6,198 nucleotides of DNA from Hydrogenothermaceae bacterium (GTDB lineage Bacteria; Aquificota; Aquificia; Aquificales; Hydrogenothermaceae): NCBI GenBank assembly GCA_015490675.1, contig WFXI01000097.1:1-6198 (forward strand), given 5' to 3'. The notes under the pieces were generated by a model. The model worked only from the letters and a program-made list of their open reading frames with translations. It was not told the origin of the DNA and did not search any database. The position numbers and the translations under genes were made by a program. Positions 1 through 6,198 of this stretch are shown here, in pieces (the stretch's first letter is position 1; the number at the start of each line of letters is the position of its first letter).

Positions 1-610
1 AAGTATCTCTATATTCAGTAAAAAGTTTATCTAATGTTTTTTCAAGTTCTCGTTTTAAACGATTTATAGTTTTTTGTTGTTTATTTAGCTCTATTTTTGG
101 TTTAGTTAACTTTAACCTGTTTTTGTATAAATTTGTAAATACTTCTTTTATTCTTCTTGGGCTTCCTCCGAGAATATTTATTATTTCTTGCCAATCTTTT
201 TTGTTTGTCTCGAAATCTAATTCTACCCACTTTTCAAATGCTAAATCTAAAAAACTATCTAAATCATTAGATATTATGGAAAAAGAATTATCTATTCTAG
301 AGTTTTCAGGATATTTTTTTAAAAGTCTTAAAAATACACTATGAAAAGTTCCTATATATCCACTTTCCACAAAGATTAGCTGTTTATGTAATTTTACTTT
401 TGCTTCTTTTGAAATTTCAGGATTATTTAGTATTTCTTTTATCCTTTCTAAGAGTTTTTCTTTCAACTCTGTGGCTGTTTTTTCTGTAAAAGTAAGAATT
501 AAAAGGTTTTTGAGGGATACATCTTCATCCAGTATCTTCTTTATGACCTCACTAATAAGATTATAAGTTTTTCCTGTTCCTGCAGAAGCTATATAGTTTA
601 TGTTTGGCAC
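1..610 (-). CDS. addA: AddA/RecB-like UvrD-family helicase subunit, N-terminal part (continues beyond the left edge)
   Basis: This is the motor subunit of an AddAB/RecBCD-type helicase-nuclease, expected to unwind DNA ends in the cytoplasm for recombinational repair. The window holds 203 codons without a stop and the gene runs off the left edge. Visible superfamily 1 motifs are Walker A ASAGTGKT (residues 8-15), motif Ia LTFTEKTATEL (39-49), and the TFHS motif (88-91). The order and wording match RecB (ASAGTGKT, VTFTEAATAEL, TIHG). Residues 165-200 are rich in Lys/Glu/Leu and probably helical. The start is GTG at 610-608, whose first base is the last base of the addB TAG stop. An in-frame TAA lies only eight sense codons upstream with no ATG, GTG or TTG between, and a GAGGAG site sits 8 nt upstream, so the start is well fixed. 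The protein begins seven residues before Walker A, leaving no room for a usual Q motif. Whether the C-terminus carries a nuclease domain cannot be seen. The family call is strong; the choice of AddA over RecB rests on the AddB-like partner. Confidence 0.9.
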   Translation of the reverse strand, partial: MPNINYIASAGTGKTYNLISEVIKKILDEDVSLKNLLILTFTEKTATELKEKLLERIKEILNNPEISKEAKVKLHKQLIFVESGYIGTFHSVFLRLLKKYPENSRIDNSFSIISNDLDSFLDLAFEKWVELDFETNKKDWQEIINILGGSPRRIKEVFTNLYKNRLKLTKPKIELNKQQKTINRLKRELEKTLDKLFTEYRDT

Positions 611-3297
611 TATTCTAGCTCCTCTACTGGTAGCTTATCTTTTAAACAAAAATCATTAAACTGGCAGTAATTACAAAATTCATTTTCTTTAGGATAAAAC
701 CATTTTTCTTTCAAATTTTTGATTAAATTCTCTAAATAGGCTTTTAATTCTTTTAAAGTAGTTTCATCATCTATAGAATAGACAAAATTACCAAACTTAT
801 CATTTACAGCAAATATTCCTATTTCTTTTACAATTTTACCTTCTTTTTCTAAAAAGTTTTTGTATATTAAAAGCTGAATATATTTGTTTTTAATTTCTTC
901 TTTTATATCTTTTACAGGATTTTCTCCTGTTTTATAGTCATAAATGTAATAGTTTCCTGCTTTGTCTTTATCTATTCTGTCTATTCTTCCTTTAAAGTTT
1001 TCATCTTCAAATTCTTTTTCCAGAAGCTCTTTTGGAACTTCTTTTTGCTGTTTTGTTAATCTTTGCAAGTCTGTTTTTATAAATTTTATTAGGTGATTAT
1101 AAAGGGTATTTGCCTTTTCATATTCAAAAGGCTTGTAAGATGGTAAAACAGGTTTTATAAGCTCTTCTATTTTGGAGTAATATTCTTCTTTTATCTGAGG
1201 GATTTTTTCTTCTAAATATTTCGTGTAATTATTTAAATCTAAACCTTTATAAAACTTTTCCAGGATTTTATGAACTAAAATCCCTTTTTCTAAAGGTGAT
1301 ATCTGGGTTCTGTCTTGTTCTTCAGGTTCTTCAATTTTTACAATATGTTCAAGGAAAAATTTATATGGACAGTATGCATAAACACTAAATTTTGTTGGAG
1401 AAATTGGAAATTCTATTTCTACATTTTCTAGCTTGAAGTCTTTTATTTCTGGACTTTCTGATTTTTGTAAAGTTTCCCATTTTTCTTTCAGTGAATTGTC
1501 TATATTCCTTAGTAAGTTTGCATACTTTATTTTAAAGTCTTTTACTGTTTTTTCATAAAAAGGTGTAGCTACTTCTTCTTTTATGTTTAATATTCTTTTT
1601 ATTTCTTCAACTATAACAGATGGGGCTTTTTGTCCTGAAATTATGCTGTTTGTAATGTAAGAAAGATATATTTTTTTGTTTTTGTCTAATAAACTACAAA
1701 AGTTTAAAATTTGTTGCATTAAAAGATGGTAGGGATAATCTAATCCGTTTAACTCTGTAGAGCTAGCAAGAACTTCTTCCTTTAATGTAGATGGAAAATT
1801 TCCAGAGTTTAGATTTACGAAAAATATATACTCAAAATTGTTAGCTTCTGCAGAGGTTGGTGTTATTATTGATACAGTGTTTGCTTTTAGTTTATGTTCT
1901 TTATTTTCTTGTAAGAAAAATGTTTTTATTATAGAAACAAAATCTTCATATTCAATCTCTTCAAAAAGTTTTTGATAAAGCTTAGTATCTTCAAGGGTGC
2001 TTAATATATTTTCTAAAAAGTTTTTCGCTGTTTCATCTTTTATAAAGTTGTTGTTAATTTCTGTAAATACTTTAATATATTCTTCTAGCTTTGCTTTTTC
2101 TGGTAGATTGTTTAATAGCTCCAGTAAGTTTTTTAAATCTCTAAAATTATTTTCTTTAAATAAATATTCTCTATAATCATCTATTCCCTCAATAATTGGA
2201 GAAAGTAGAATTTTTTCCTCTATTTCTTCTATATTTTTTATGTTTAACAGTTTATTTGACAGTATTCCTAAAACACTTTCTTTAGAAAAGTTGTTTAGTT
2301 TTATCTCAAAAACACTAAAGAGTTTTCTGTAAATTAAATCGTCTATATATTTGTTTTCTTCTAGGAGGTAATATGGAATTTTATATTTTTTAAAAATTTC
2401 CTTTATAAATGGCAAATAGTTTTCAATATGTGGAATAACAATCCCTATTTTGTAAAAATCTACTCCTTTTTCGCTTAGGTCTAATATTTTTTCTGCAATA
2501 TATTCTATTTCTTCAATTTCTATATCTGCCTTTATGAGCTTAATGTTTTCATTTTTTATTGTTTCATAATCAAACTTATAGATTTTTTTACTTACAAGTA
2601 TGTTTTTATCATTTGTGTTTTCTATTTTTATGCCTTCTGCTAAATCCTGGAAAAAATTTCTAACTTCTGAAAAATGGTAATAGTTTTGAAAATATCCACT
2701 GTCAGAGAAAATCGGCAAAAAAACATATGTATTTTTAGAAACTTGTTTTAATTTTATAAATAGCTTTTGAAACAGTATAGGAACAGATTTTATCCCAAAA
2801 ATAAATAGGTATCCAAGAGAAAAATCTGTTTTAAGTAGTTCTTTATTTATCTTTCCAATTGCAAGTTTATGAACATCTTCTCTATCAAAATATTCATTGC
2901 TTTTAAATTCTTCATAAGATTTTATAATGTCTTTTACAAGCTGTGATTTTATGTTTTCAATCGGAATTTCATATTGTTTTATTTGTTGAACTAAGAGATT
3001 AAAATCTTCAGGAAGTCCATCAAGTTTTAATCCTTTTTCATATAAAAACTTTCTTAATATAAGTTCTTTATCAAAATCCTGTAAAGGTTCTATATTAACA
3101 ATAGATTTTGAAATATCAACAAGGGTATAAAATTTTGCATTTGCTAAAATTCCTAGTTCTTTAGCAAGATATTCTTTGAGATAGGTTTTCATTTGATTTG
3201 TATGAACTATAAATGTAAGTTTTTCTACTCTTTCTAGATTGTTTATTATTTCTTTCAGGTTTTCTTTTAAAAAAGAATAACTTCCACAAAAGAGCAA
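610..3297 (-). CDS. addB: AddB-like helicase-nuclease subunit (PD-(D/E)XK nuclease with Fe-S cysteines)
   Basis: This 895-residue protein is the predicted partner of the downstream addA product in double-strand-break end resection. The N-terminus (LFCGSYSFLKENL, 2-14) sits where helicases carry Walker A but lacks GKT, so this is an inactivated helicase fold. Helicase-like remnants include 164-182, 264-310 and 473-502 (ending NSGNFPS). The C-terminal nuclease domain looks intact: His676 in GILVHKILEKF, Asp773 in GRIDRID, Asp787 and Lys789 in YDYKTG, and Gln808/Tyr812 in YIQLLIY. These align by spacing with RecB H956, D1067, D1080 and K1082. Cys643 (YCPYKFF) plus C875-x2-C878-x5-C884 match the Fe-S staple of AddB nucleases, which argues against RecC. 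It is shorter than Firmicute AddB (about 1,160 residues). The start is TTG at 3297: an in-frame TAG lies three codons upstream, GAGG sits 6 nt before it, and the conserved start of the fold follows at once. It lies 1 nt after the exonuclease gene and overlaps addA by 1 nt. Confidence 0.9.
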   Translation of the reverse strand: MLFCGSYSFLKENLKEIINNLERVEKLTFIVHTNQMKTYLKEYLAKELGILANAKFYTLVDISKSIVNIEPLQDFDKELILRKFLYEKGLKLDGLPEDFNLLVQQIKQYEIPIENIKSQLVKDIIKSYEEFKSNEYFDREDVHKLAIGKINKELLKTDFSLGYLFIFGIKSVPILFQKLFIKLKQVSKNTYVFLPIFSDSGYFQNYYHFSEVRNFFQDLAEGIKIENTNDKNILVSKKIYKFDYETIKNENIKLIKADIEIEEIEYIAEKILDLSEKGVDFYKIGIVIPHIENYLPFIKEIFKKYKIPYYLLEENKYIDDLIYRKLFSVFEIKLNNFSKESVLGILSNKLLNIKNIEEIEEKILLSPIIEGIDDYREYLFKENNFRDLKNLLELLNNLPEKAKLEEYIKVFTEINNNFIKDETAKNFLENILSTLEDTKLYQKLFEEIEYEDFVSIIKTFFLQENKEHKLKANTVSIITPTSAEANNFEYIFFVNLNSGNFPSTLKEEVLASSTELNGLDYPYHLLMQQILNFCSLLDKNKKIYLSYITNSIISGQKAPSVIVEEIKRILNIKEEVATPFYEKTVKDFKIKYANLLRNIDNSLKEKWETLQKSESPEIKDFKLENVEIEFPISPTKFSVYAYCPYKFFLEHIVKIEEPEEQDRTQISPLEKGILVHKILEKFYKGLDLNNYTKYLEEKIPQIKEEYYSKIEELIKPVLPSYKPFEYEKANTLYNHLIKFIKTDLQRLTKQQKEVPKELLEKEFEDENFKGRIDRIDKDKAGNYYIYDYKTGENPVKDIKEEIKNKYIQLLIYKNFLEKEGKIVKEIGIFAVNDKFGNFVYSIDDETTLKELKAYLENLIKNLKEKWFYPKENEFCNYCQFNDFCLKDKLPVEELE
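619..625 (-). promoter_or_regulatory. Ribosome binding site for addA, inside the addB 3' end
   Basis: The minus strand reads AGAGGAG here. The GAGGAG core lies 8 nt before the GTG start at 610 and inside the last codons of addB. It supports the GTG start and suggests that addA translation is coupled to addB termination, which would help keep the two subunits balanced. Confidence 0.7.
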
Positions 3298-3298
3298 T

Positions 3299-4099
3299 TT
3301 ATTCCTCTATTATTTCAGGCTCTAAATTTTCTAAAGTTTCTAGACTTGGAAACGGGTATGCATTTAATAGAAAATGTGTATTTATATACGAAAATAGCAT
3401 TGCTGTTGCTTTTACATCTTCTCCACAGTATTTTGCAATTTTTTCTAAATTTCCATCATTAAAATATTCCTCTACTTTACTACCTTCTCCTTCCTGTTTT
3501 ACAGGAATTGAGCATAAATAACAAAGGTTTTTGAGGGACATTTTTTTACCCAAAATATCAACAGGAATATCTATATGAAAAGGAGTGTATTTGTTTGTAT
3601 ATCTAGGATAATTATCTTCCCATTTGTCAAACTTGTCTAAAAAAATACTTATAAATTTTTTTATTGTATCGTTATGGTCTAAGGATGACACATACTTTAA
3701 GGTTCTAGCTTTTATAACAGGCATATCAAAGTCTTTTCCATTAATAGTTATTAAAACAGGAAAACTTGTTATGAATTTCTTACCATTTTGAGTTAAAAAA
3801 TTGTGTGAATTTGTAAACTTTTCCCAAAATTTTTGAAGCAAAAATTCTTCATTTTTAGATGAAAAAGATTTAAATTCTATAACTTCTCCATTTTTAATAA
3901 TCATATAGCTAAGGGAAACAACTCTATGAAAAGGAATAGATAAAAATTCCCCATCCTCATCTTTTTGTTTTTCTTTTTCGTTAGCAATTTCTTGAAACAT
4001 TTTTGAATCTTTAACAGTTTCTATATCAAAAACTAAAAAATTTTTAAAACTTTTTGTGTATCTTTTTCTTTGTTCTATTATTGAATCCCAGCTCCACAT
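3299..4099 (-). CDS. Predicted PolB-like 3'-5' exonuclease (DEDDy, DnaQ fold)
   Basis: This 266-residue protein resembles the stand-alone family of predicted 3'-5' exonucleases related to the proofreading domain of family B DNA polymerases (DNA_pol_B_exo2 type). Motifs in order are Exo I LVFDIET with Asp25 and Glu27; Exo II TINGKDFDMPVIKAR with Asp125; the family's H-x-D segment FHIDIPVDIL (His175, Asp177); and Exo III YCGEDVKAT with Tyr224 and Asp228, spaced Y-x3-D as in DEDDy enzymes. The four acidic metal ligands and the Tyr are all present, so two-metal-ion exonuclease activity is expected. The likely substrate is single-stranded DNA, but this is known only by family analogy. The start is ATG at 4099, 4 nt after the Nudix stop, with only a weak AAAGAT upstream, which suggests coupled translation. 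It lies 1 nt upstream of addB, so a role in end processing or proofreading during repair is a reasonable inference. No polymerase domain is present. Confidence 0.85.
   Translation of the reverse strand: MWSWDSIIEQRKRYTKSFKNFLVFDIETVKDSKMFQEIANEKEKQKDEDGEFLSIPFHRVVSLSYMIIKNGEVIEFKSFSSKNEEFLLQKFWEKFTNSHNFLTQNGKKFITSFPVLITINGKDFDMPVIKARTLKYVSSLDHNDTIKKFISIFLDKFDKWEDNYPRYTNKYTPFHIDIPVDILGKKMSLKNLCYLCSIPVKQEGEGSKVEEYFNDGNLEKIAKYCGEDVKATAMLFSYINTHFLLNAYPFPSLETLENLEPEIIEE
3303..3308 (-). promoter_or_regulatory. Ribosome binding site for addB (TTG start)
   Basis: The minus strand reads AGAGGA at the end of the exonuclease gene. Its GAGG core lies 6 nt before the TTG at 3297. Together with the in-frame TAG three codons upstream, it decides the addB start. 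Confidence 0.65.
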
Positions 4100-4103
4100 A
4101 GTG

Positions 4104-4514
4104 CTATCTTTGGATAAAGTCTTTTAAAATTTTACTATGGTCAAAAACAAGTTTATCAAATGGAATTTCTTCTAGCTTGTAAACAAATACCTTCTTAGCA
4201 TCATCGCTTGCAACAGGATTTCCATAAGCTTTACATATATAAACAATTGAAACTGTATGAAATCTTGGGTCTCTATCTGGGTCTGAATAAACACCAAGTA
4301 GTCCTGTTATTTCAACATCCAAACTTATTTCTTCTTTCATTTCCCTTTTTAGAGCTTCTTCTGTTGATTCACCTACATCCACGAATCCTCCGGGAATTGC
4401 TAGTCCATATGGCGGATTTTTCCTTTCTATTAAAACTATACCTTTAAAATTTTCATTTTCATCAAATAACTGCACTATACCATCTACAGCAACAAAAGGT
4501 GTCTTAATTGGCAA
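4104..4514 (-). CDS. Nudix hydrolase, ADP-ribose pyrophosphatase-like
   Basis: This 136-residue single-domain protein should hydrolyse a nucleoside diphosphate linked to another group, with a divalent metal. The Nudix box runs from Gly43 to Leu65: G-x5-E49-x7-R57-E58-M-K-E61-E62-I-S-L. Every catalytic Glu/Arg is present; the only departure is Ser64 where the consensus has Gly. After the box, YSDPDRDPRFHTVSIVY (76-92) and the leading KTPFVAVDGIV (4-14) resemble small ADP-ribose pyrophosphatases of thermophiles and archaea, so ADP-ribose is the best substrate guess. Nudix specificity is hard to predict and other nucleotides are possible. The start is TTG at 4514, directly after the TAA of the upstream gene and in the same frame, with GGAGGA on the transcript 10 nt before it. 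The next possible start (GTG at residue 14) would remove conserved sequence. The exonuclease gene begins 4 nt downstream. A direct link to the repair genes is not evident. Confidence 0.87.
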   Translation of the reverse strand: MPIKTPFVAVDGIVQLFDENENFKGIVLIERKNPPYGLAIPGGFVDVGESTEEALKREMKEEISLDVEITGLLGVYSDPDRDPRFHTVSIVYICKAYGNPVASDDAKKVFVYKLEEIPFDKLVFDHSKILKDFIQR

Positions 4515-5129
4515 TTATAAAGTTTCCTCCACTTTTTCTATTTCTTCTTTAAATTCTGGAAATTTTTCTTTTAGATTTTCTAAGCAGGATTTATCTTCTT
4601 TATCTCCATAAAAGTAAATATACTTTATAAACTCATTAAACTCGTGTTTATTTATCTTGTTTTTAGAAACATATTCTTTTAAAAGATTTTTAACATCTTC
4701 ATCAGGAATAGAAACTAATATACAAAATCCAAAGTGCCTTAAATGTTTATCTTTTTCTTCCAGTAATTTTTTTGCTTCTTCTTTAAACTCTTTTGCACAG
4801 TTTCTTACAAAAGACAAAAATGCCTTTTTTAAATTTCTGTTTTTAGACAAAATTATTTTTTTGTAAAGGTCAAAATCTTCTTGTCTTTTAGGGCATTTAT
4901 CTATTCTAAAAAATACATACTTAAAAAACTCTTCACTGCCTTTATTATTGTCTGCAAACTGTTTAACAATATTTTTAATTAAGAAATAATACTCTTTGTG
5001 AGAAATCATATAATCAATAGCTTCATATGTTAAATCATTTGATAAATCCATATTTTCAATATATTTTCTTGCTTCATCAAATTCTTTAAATCTTGGTGGT
5101 AAGTATTCTTTAAACTGTTTGAATCCCAT
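4515..5129 (-). CDS. All-helical HEAT-like repeat protein of unknown function
   Basis: I do not recognise a specific family. The 204-residue product is charged and apparently all alpha-helical, with no signal peptide, no membrane segment and no tryptophan. From about residue 86 to 185 it shows successive amphipathic helix pairs of HEAT/ARM character: NRNLKKAFLSFVRNCAKEF, then DKHLRHFGFCILVSIPDEDV, then a degenerate unit ending near YFYGDKEDKS. Such solenoids usually serve as protein-binding scaffolds; no catalytic motif is visible. Two starts are possible. ATG at 5129 has GGGG 6 nt upstream and overlaps cheB by 20 nt. TTG at 5141 adds four residues and overlaps by 32 nt. I chose ATG for the better codon and spacing. 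Overlap with cheB implies coupled translation, so it could act near chemotaxis, but that is inference from position only. Its stop abuts the Nudix TTG in the same frame. Confidence 0.75.
   Translation of the reverse strand: MGFKQFKEYLPPRFKEFDEARKYIENMDLSNDLTYEAIDYMISHKEYYFLIKNIVKQFADNNKGSEEFFKYVFFRIDKCPKRQEDFDLYKKIILSKNRNLKKAFLSFVRNCAKEFKEEAKKLLEEKDKHLRHFGFCILVSIPDEDVKNLLKEYVSKNKINKHEFNEFIKYIYFYGDKEDKSCLENLKEKFPEFKEEIEKVEETL
4523..4530 (-). promoter_or_regulatory. Ribosome binding site for the Nudix gene (TTG start)
   Basis: The minus strand reads GGAGGAAA inside the last codons of the HEAT-like gene. This is the strongest Shine-Dalgarno match in the window, though its GGAGG core lies 11 nt before the TTG at 4514, slightly longer than ideal. 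It favours re-initiation at the TTG rather than a fused product. Confidence 0.6.
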
Positions 5130-6198
5130 CTTTAGCCCCAAGTTTTAATATTTCTTCTAATATTTTTGGAAAAGGTAAAACCTTTGTAGCACCACCTCTT
5201 AAATATGCTTCTTTAGGCATTCCATAAACTACAGCTGTTTCCTCAGATTCAGCTATTGTATAAGCCCCTGCTTTTCTTAGGGCTACCATTCCATCTGCTC
5301 CATCATCTCCTATACCTGTTAAAAGTATAGCAACTATTTTTTTTGGGTCAATGACTTCTAGAGCAGAAAAAAACATTTCATCTACAGATGGAACAAAAAA
5401 TCTATTCCTTGTATTTGGGGCTAATTTACATACAATTACATCATCTACTTCCCTCTTTGCAAAATGAAGATGCCATCCACCTTTCCCAATAATCATTTTT
5501 CCCTTTACAACTTCTTCTCCATTGCTTGCTTCTACAACTTTTAATTTACTTAAACTATCTAACCTTTCTGCAAACTTCTTAGTGAAATTTGGTGGCATAT
5601 GCTGAACTACACATATTGGATATGGATAATTTTCAGGTAATGTTTTTGCTATTGTTTCTATTAACCTTGGTCCTCCTGTAGATGCTCCAATTAAAATGTA
5701 TTTAGTATCTTCTTTTGCAGAGTAGTCAGTTATTTTTATTTTGTCTATAGATTCAAAATTTTGCTTGTTCCTTTTTGCTTTTTCTCTGTTCATTAAAATT
5801 TTAAATTTAGGAATATTTATAATTTCTTTTATTTTTTGTTTTATTTCCTCCTCTATTTGTTGAATAGATGCTCCAAAAGTTCCTGGTTTTGTTATAAATC
5901 CTAAAGCTCCCATTTCTAGAGCCTGTAAGGTTAAATCTGCATCTTCTGTTGTGTATGCACTAATTACAAGAATTCTTGTTGGCTTTTTATCCATTACTTC
6001 TTTAATAACTTCAAGGCCATTTTTGTCTGGAAGTTCCATATCCAGAGTAATAAGGTCATAGTTGTTTTCAAGGGCTTTTTCTATAGCTTCTGTTGCATTT
6101 TTTGCTGTATCAACTTCTAAACCTAAACTTTCTATGATTTTTGATAAAAATCTTCTAACAAGTGCAGAATCATCTACAATTAAGACTTTTTTCTTCAA
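5110..6198 (-). CDS. cheB: CheB, chemotaxis response regulator / protein-glutamate methylesterase
   Basis: CheB removes methyl groups from glutamates of chemoreceptors, and often deamidates receptor glutamines, when phosphorylated by CheA, giving adaptation in chemotaxis. It is cytoplasmic. The receiver domain (about 1-118) has the acidic pair Asp9/Asp10, phosphoacceptor Asp53 in TLDMELPDKNG, Ser80, and Lys104 in FITKP. A lysine-rich linker (about 119-165) leads to the methylesterase domain (about 167-354) with the catalytic triad Ser173 (IGASTGGP), His200 (VVQHMPP) and Asp299 (LTGIGDDGADG). The C-terminal EETAVVYGMPKEA segment is also typical. At 362 residues it is full length. The first codon in the window is TTG (6198-6196) followed by KKKVLIVDDSA, which is where CheB normally begins. 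TTG may be the true start, as for other genes here, or the start may lie a few codons past the edge. The last 20 nt overlap the HEAT-like gene. No other che gene is in view. Confidence 0.95.
   Translation of the reverse strand: MKKKVLIVDDSALVRRFLSKIIESLGLEVDTAKNATEAIEKALENNYDLITLDMELPDKNGLEVIKEVMDKKPTRILVISAYTTEDADLTLQALEMGALGFITKPGTFGASIQQIEEEIKQKIKEIINIPKFKILMNREKAKRNKQNFESIDKIKITDYSAKEDTKYILIGASTGGPRLIETIAKTLPENYPYPICVVQHMPPNFTKKFAERLDSLSKLKVVEASNGEEVVKGKMIIGKGGWHLHFAKREVDDVIVCKLAPNTRNRFFVPSVDEMFFSALEVIDPKKIVAILLTGIGDDGADGMVALRKAGAYTIAESEETAVVYGMPKEAYLRGGATKVLPFPKILEEILKLGAKDGIQTV

Noticed and set aside
123..344. Plus-strand open frame of 73 codons
   Set aside because: It lies wholly within the addA coding region on the other strand, which shows clear helicase motifs. 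Its translation has no recognisable domain.
610..3297. RecC instead of AddB
   Set aside because: RecC has a degenerate nuclease domain without the metal ligands and without Fe-S cysteines. Here both are intact.
4086..4110. Internal promoter or terminator at the widest gap
   Set aside because: The gap is only 4 nt and no stem-loop with a T-tract or convincing -35/-10 pair stands out against the AT-rich background.
4208..4447. Plus-strand open frame of 79 codons
   Set aside because: It is antisense to the Nudix box and flanking conserved sequence. The Leu/His/Phe-rich translation is typical of a shadow frame.
4657..4866. Plus-strand open frame of 69 codons
   Set aside because: It is antisense to the HEAT-like gene, with low-complexity Phe/Ser/Leu composition and no motif.
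4515..5129. AlkD-type HEAT-repeat DNA glycosylase, tempting given the repair neighbours
   Set aside because: AlkD enzymes use conserved Trp and Asp residues at the active site. This protein contains no tryptophan and is somewhat shorter.
5337..5344. Run of eight T (A on the coding strand) in cheB as a possible frameshift site
   Set aside because: The reading frame is continuous through it and the catalytic Asp region follows in frame. Such runs are expected at this base composition.

Overview
The window is a compact, AT-rich, almost entirely coding stretch in which every supported gene lies on the minus strand. By eye the GC content is about 30%. The proteins are rich in Lys, Glu and Ile, arginine is coded mainly by AGA/AGG, and non-ATG starts are common. 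A full-length CheB beside AddAB-type recombination genes indicates a motile bacterium. This combination fits a low-GC thermophilic lineage such as the Hydrogenothermaceae (Sulfurihydrogenibium-like, Aquificota). That placement is an inference from composition and remembered gene content, not a database result; Campylobacterota or another low-GC thermophile is possible.

In transcription order (high to low coordinates) the layout is: cheB, a two-domain receptor methylesterase (5110-6198, whose first codon touches the window edge); an all-helical, HEAT-like protein of unknown role (4515-5129); a Nudix hydrolase resembling ADP-ribose pyrophosphatases (4104-4514); a predicted PolB-like DEDDy 3'-5' exonuclease (3299-4099); an AddB-like inactivated-helicase/nuclease subunit with an intact PD-(D/E)XK site and four Fe-S cysteines (610-3297); and the N-terminal 203 residues of the AddA/RecB-like helicase partner (1-610, continuing beyond the left edge).

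The junctions are extremely tight: a 20-nt overlap, 0 nt, 4 nt, 1 nt, and a 1-nt overlap. Only five bases in the window (3298 and 4100-4103) are noncoding. No room remains for internal terminators or for promoters outside genes, so the set probably forms one polycistronic, translationally coupled unit whose promoter and terminator lie outside the window. Starts at the junctions are TTG (addB, Nudix), GTG (addA) and ATG (exonuclease, HEAT-like).

The two downstream genes should form a heterodimeric helicase-nuclease that processes double-strand breaks for RecA-dependent repair, with AddA as the only ATP-driven motor. The adjacent 3'-5' exonuclease could plausibly act in the same pathway. The Nudix, HEAT-like and CheB genes have no obvious mechanistic link to it and may simply share transcription. 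I found no RNA gene, mobile element, CRISPR array or extended repeat.
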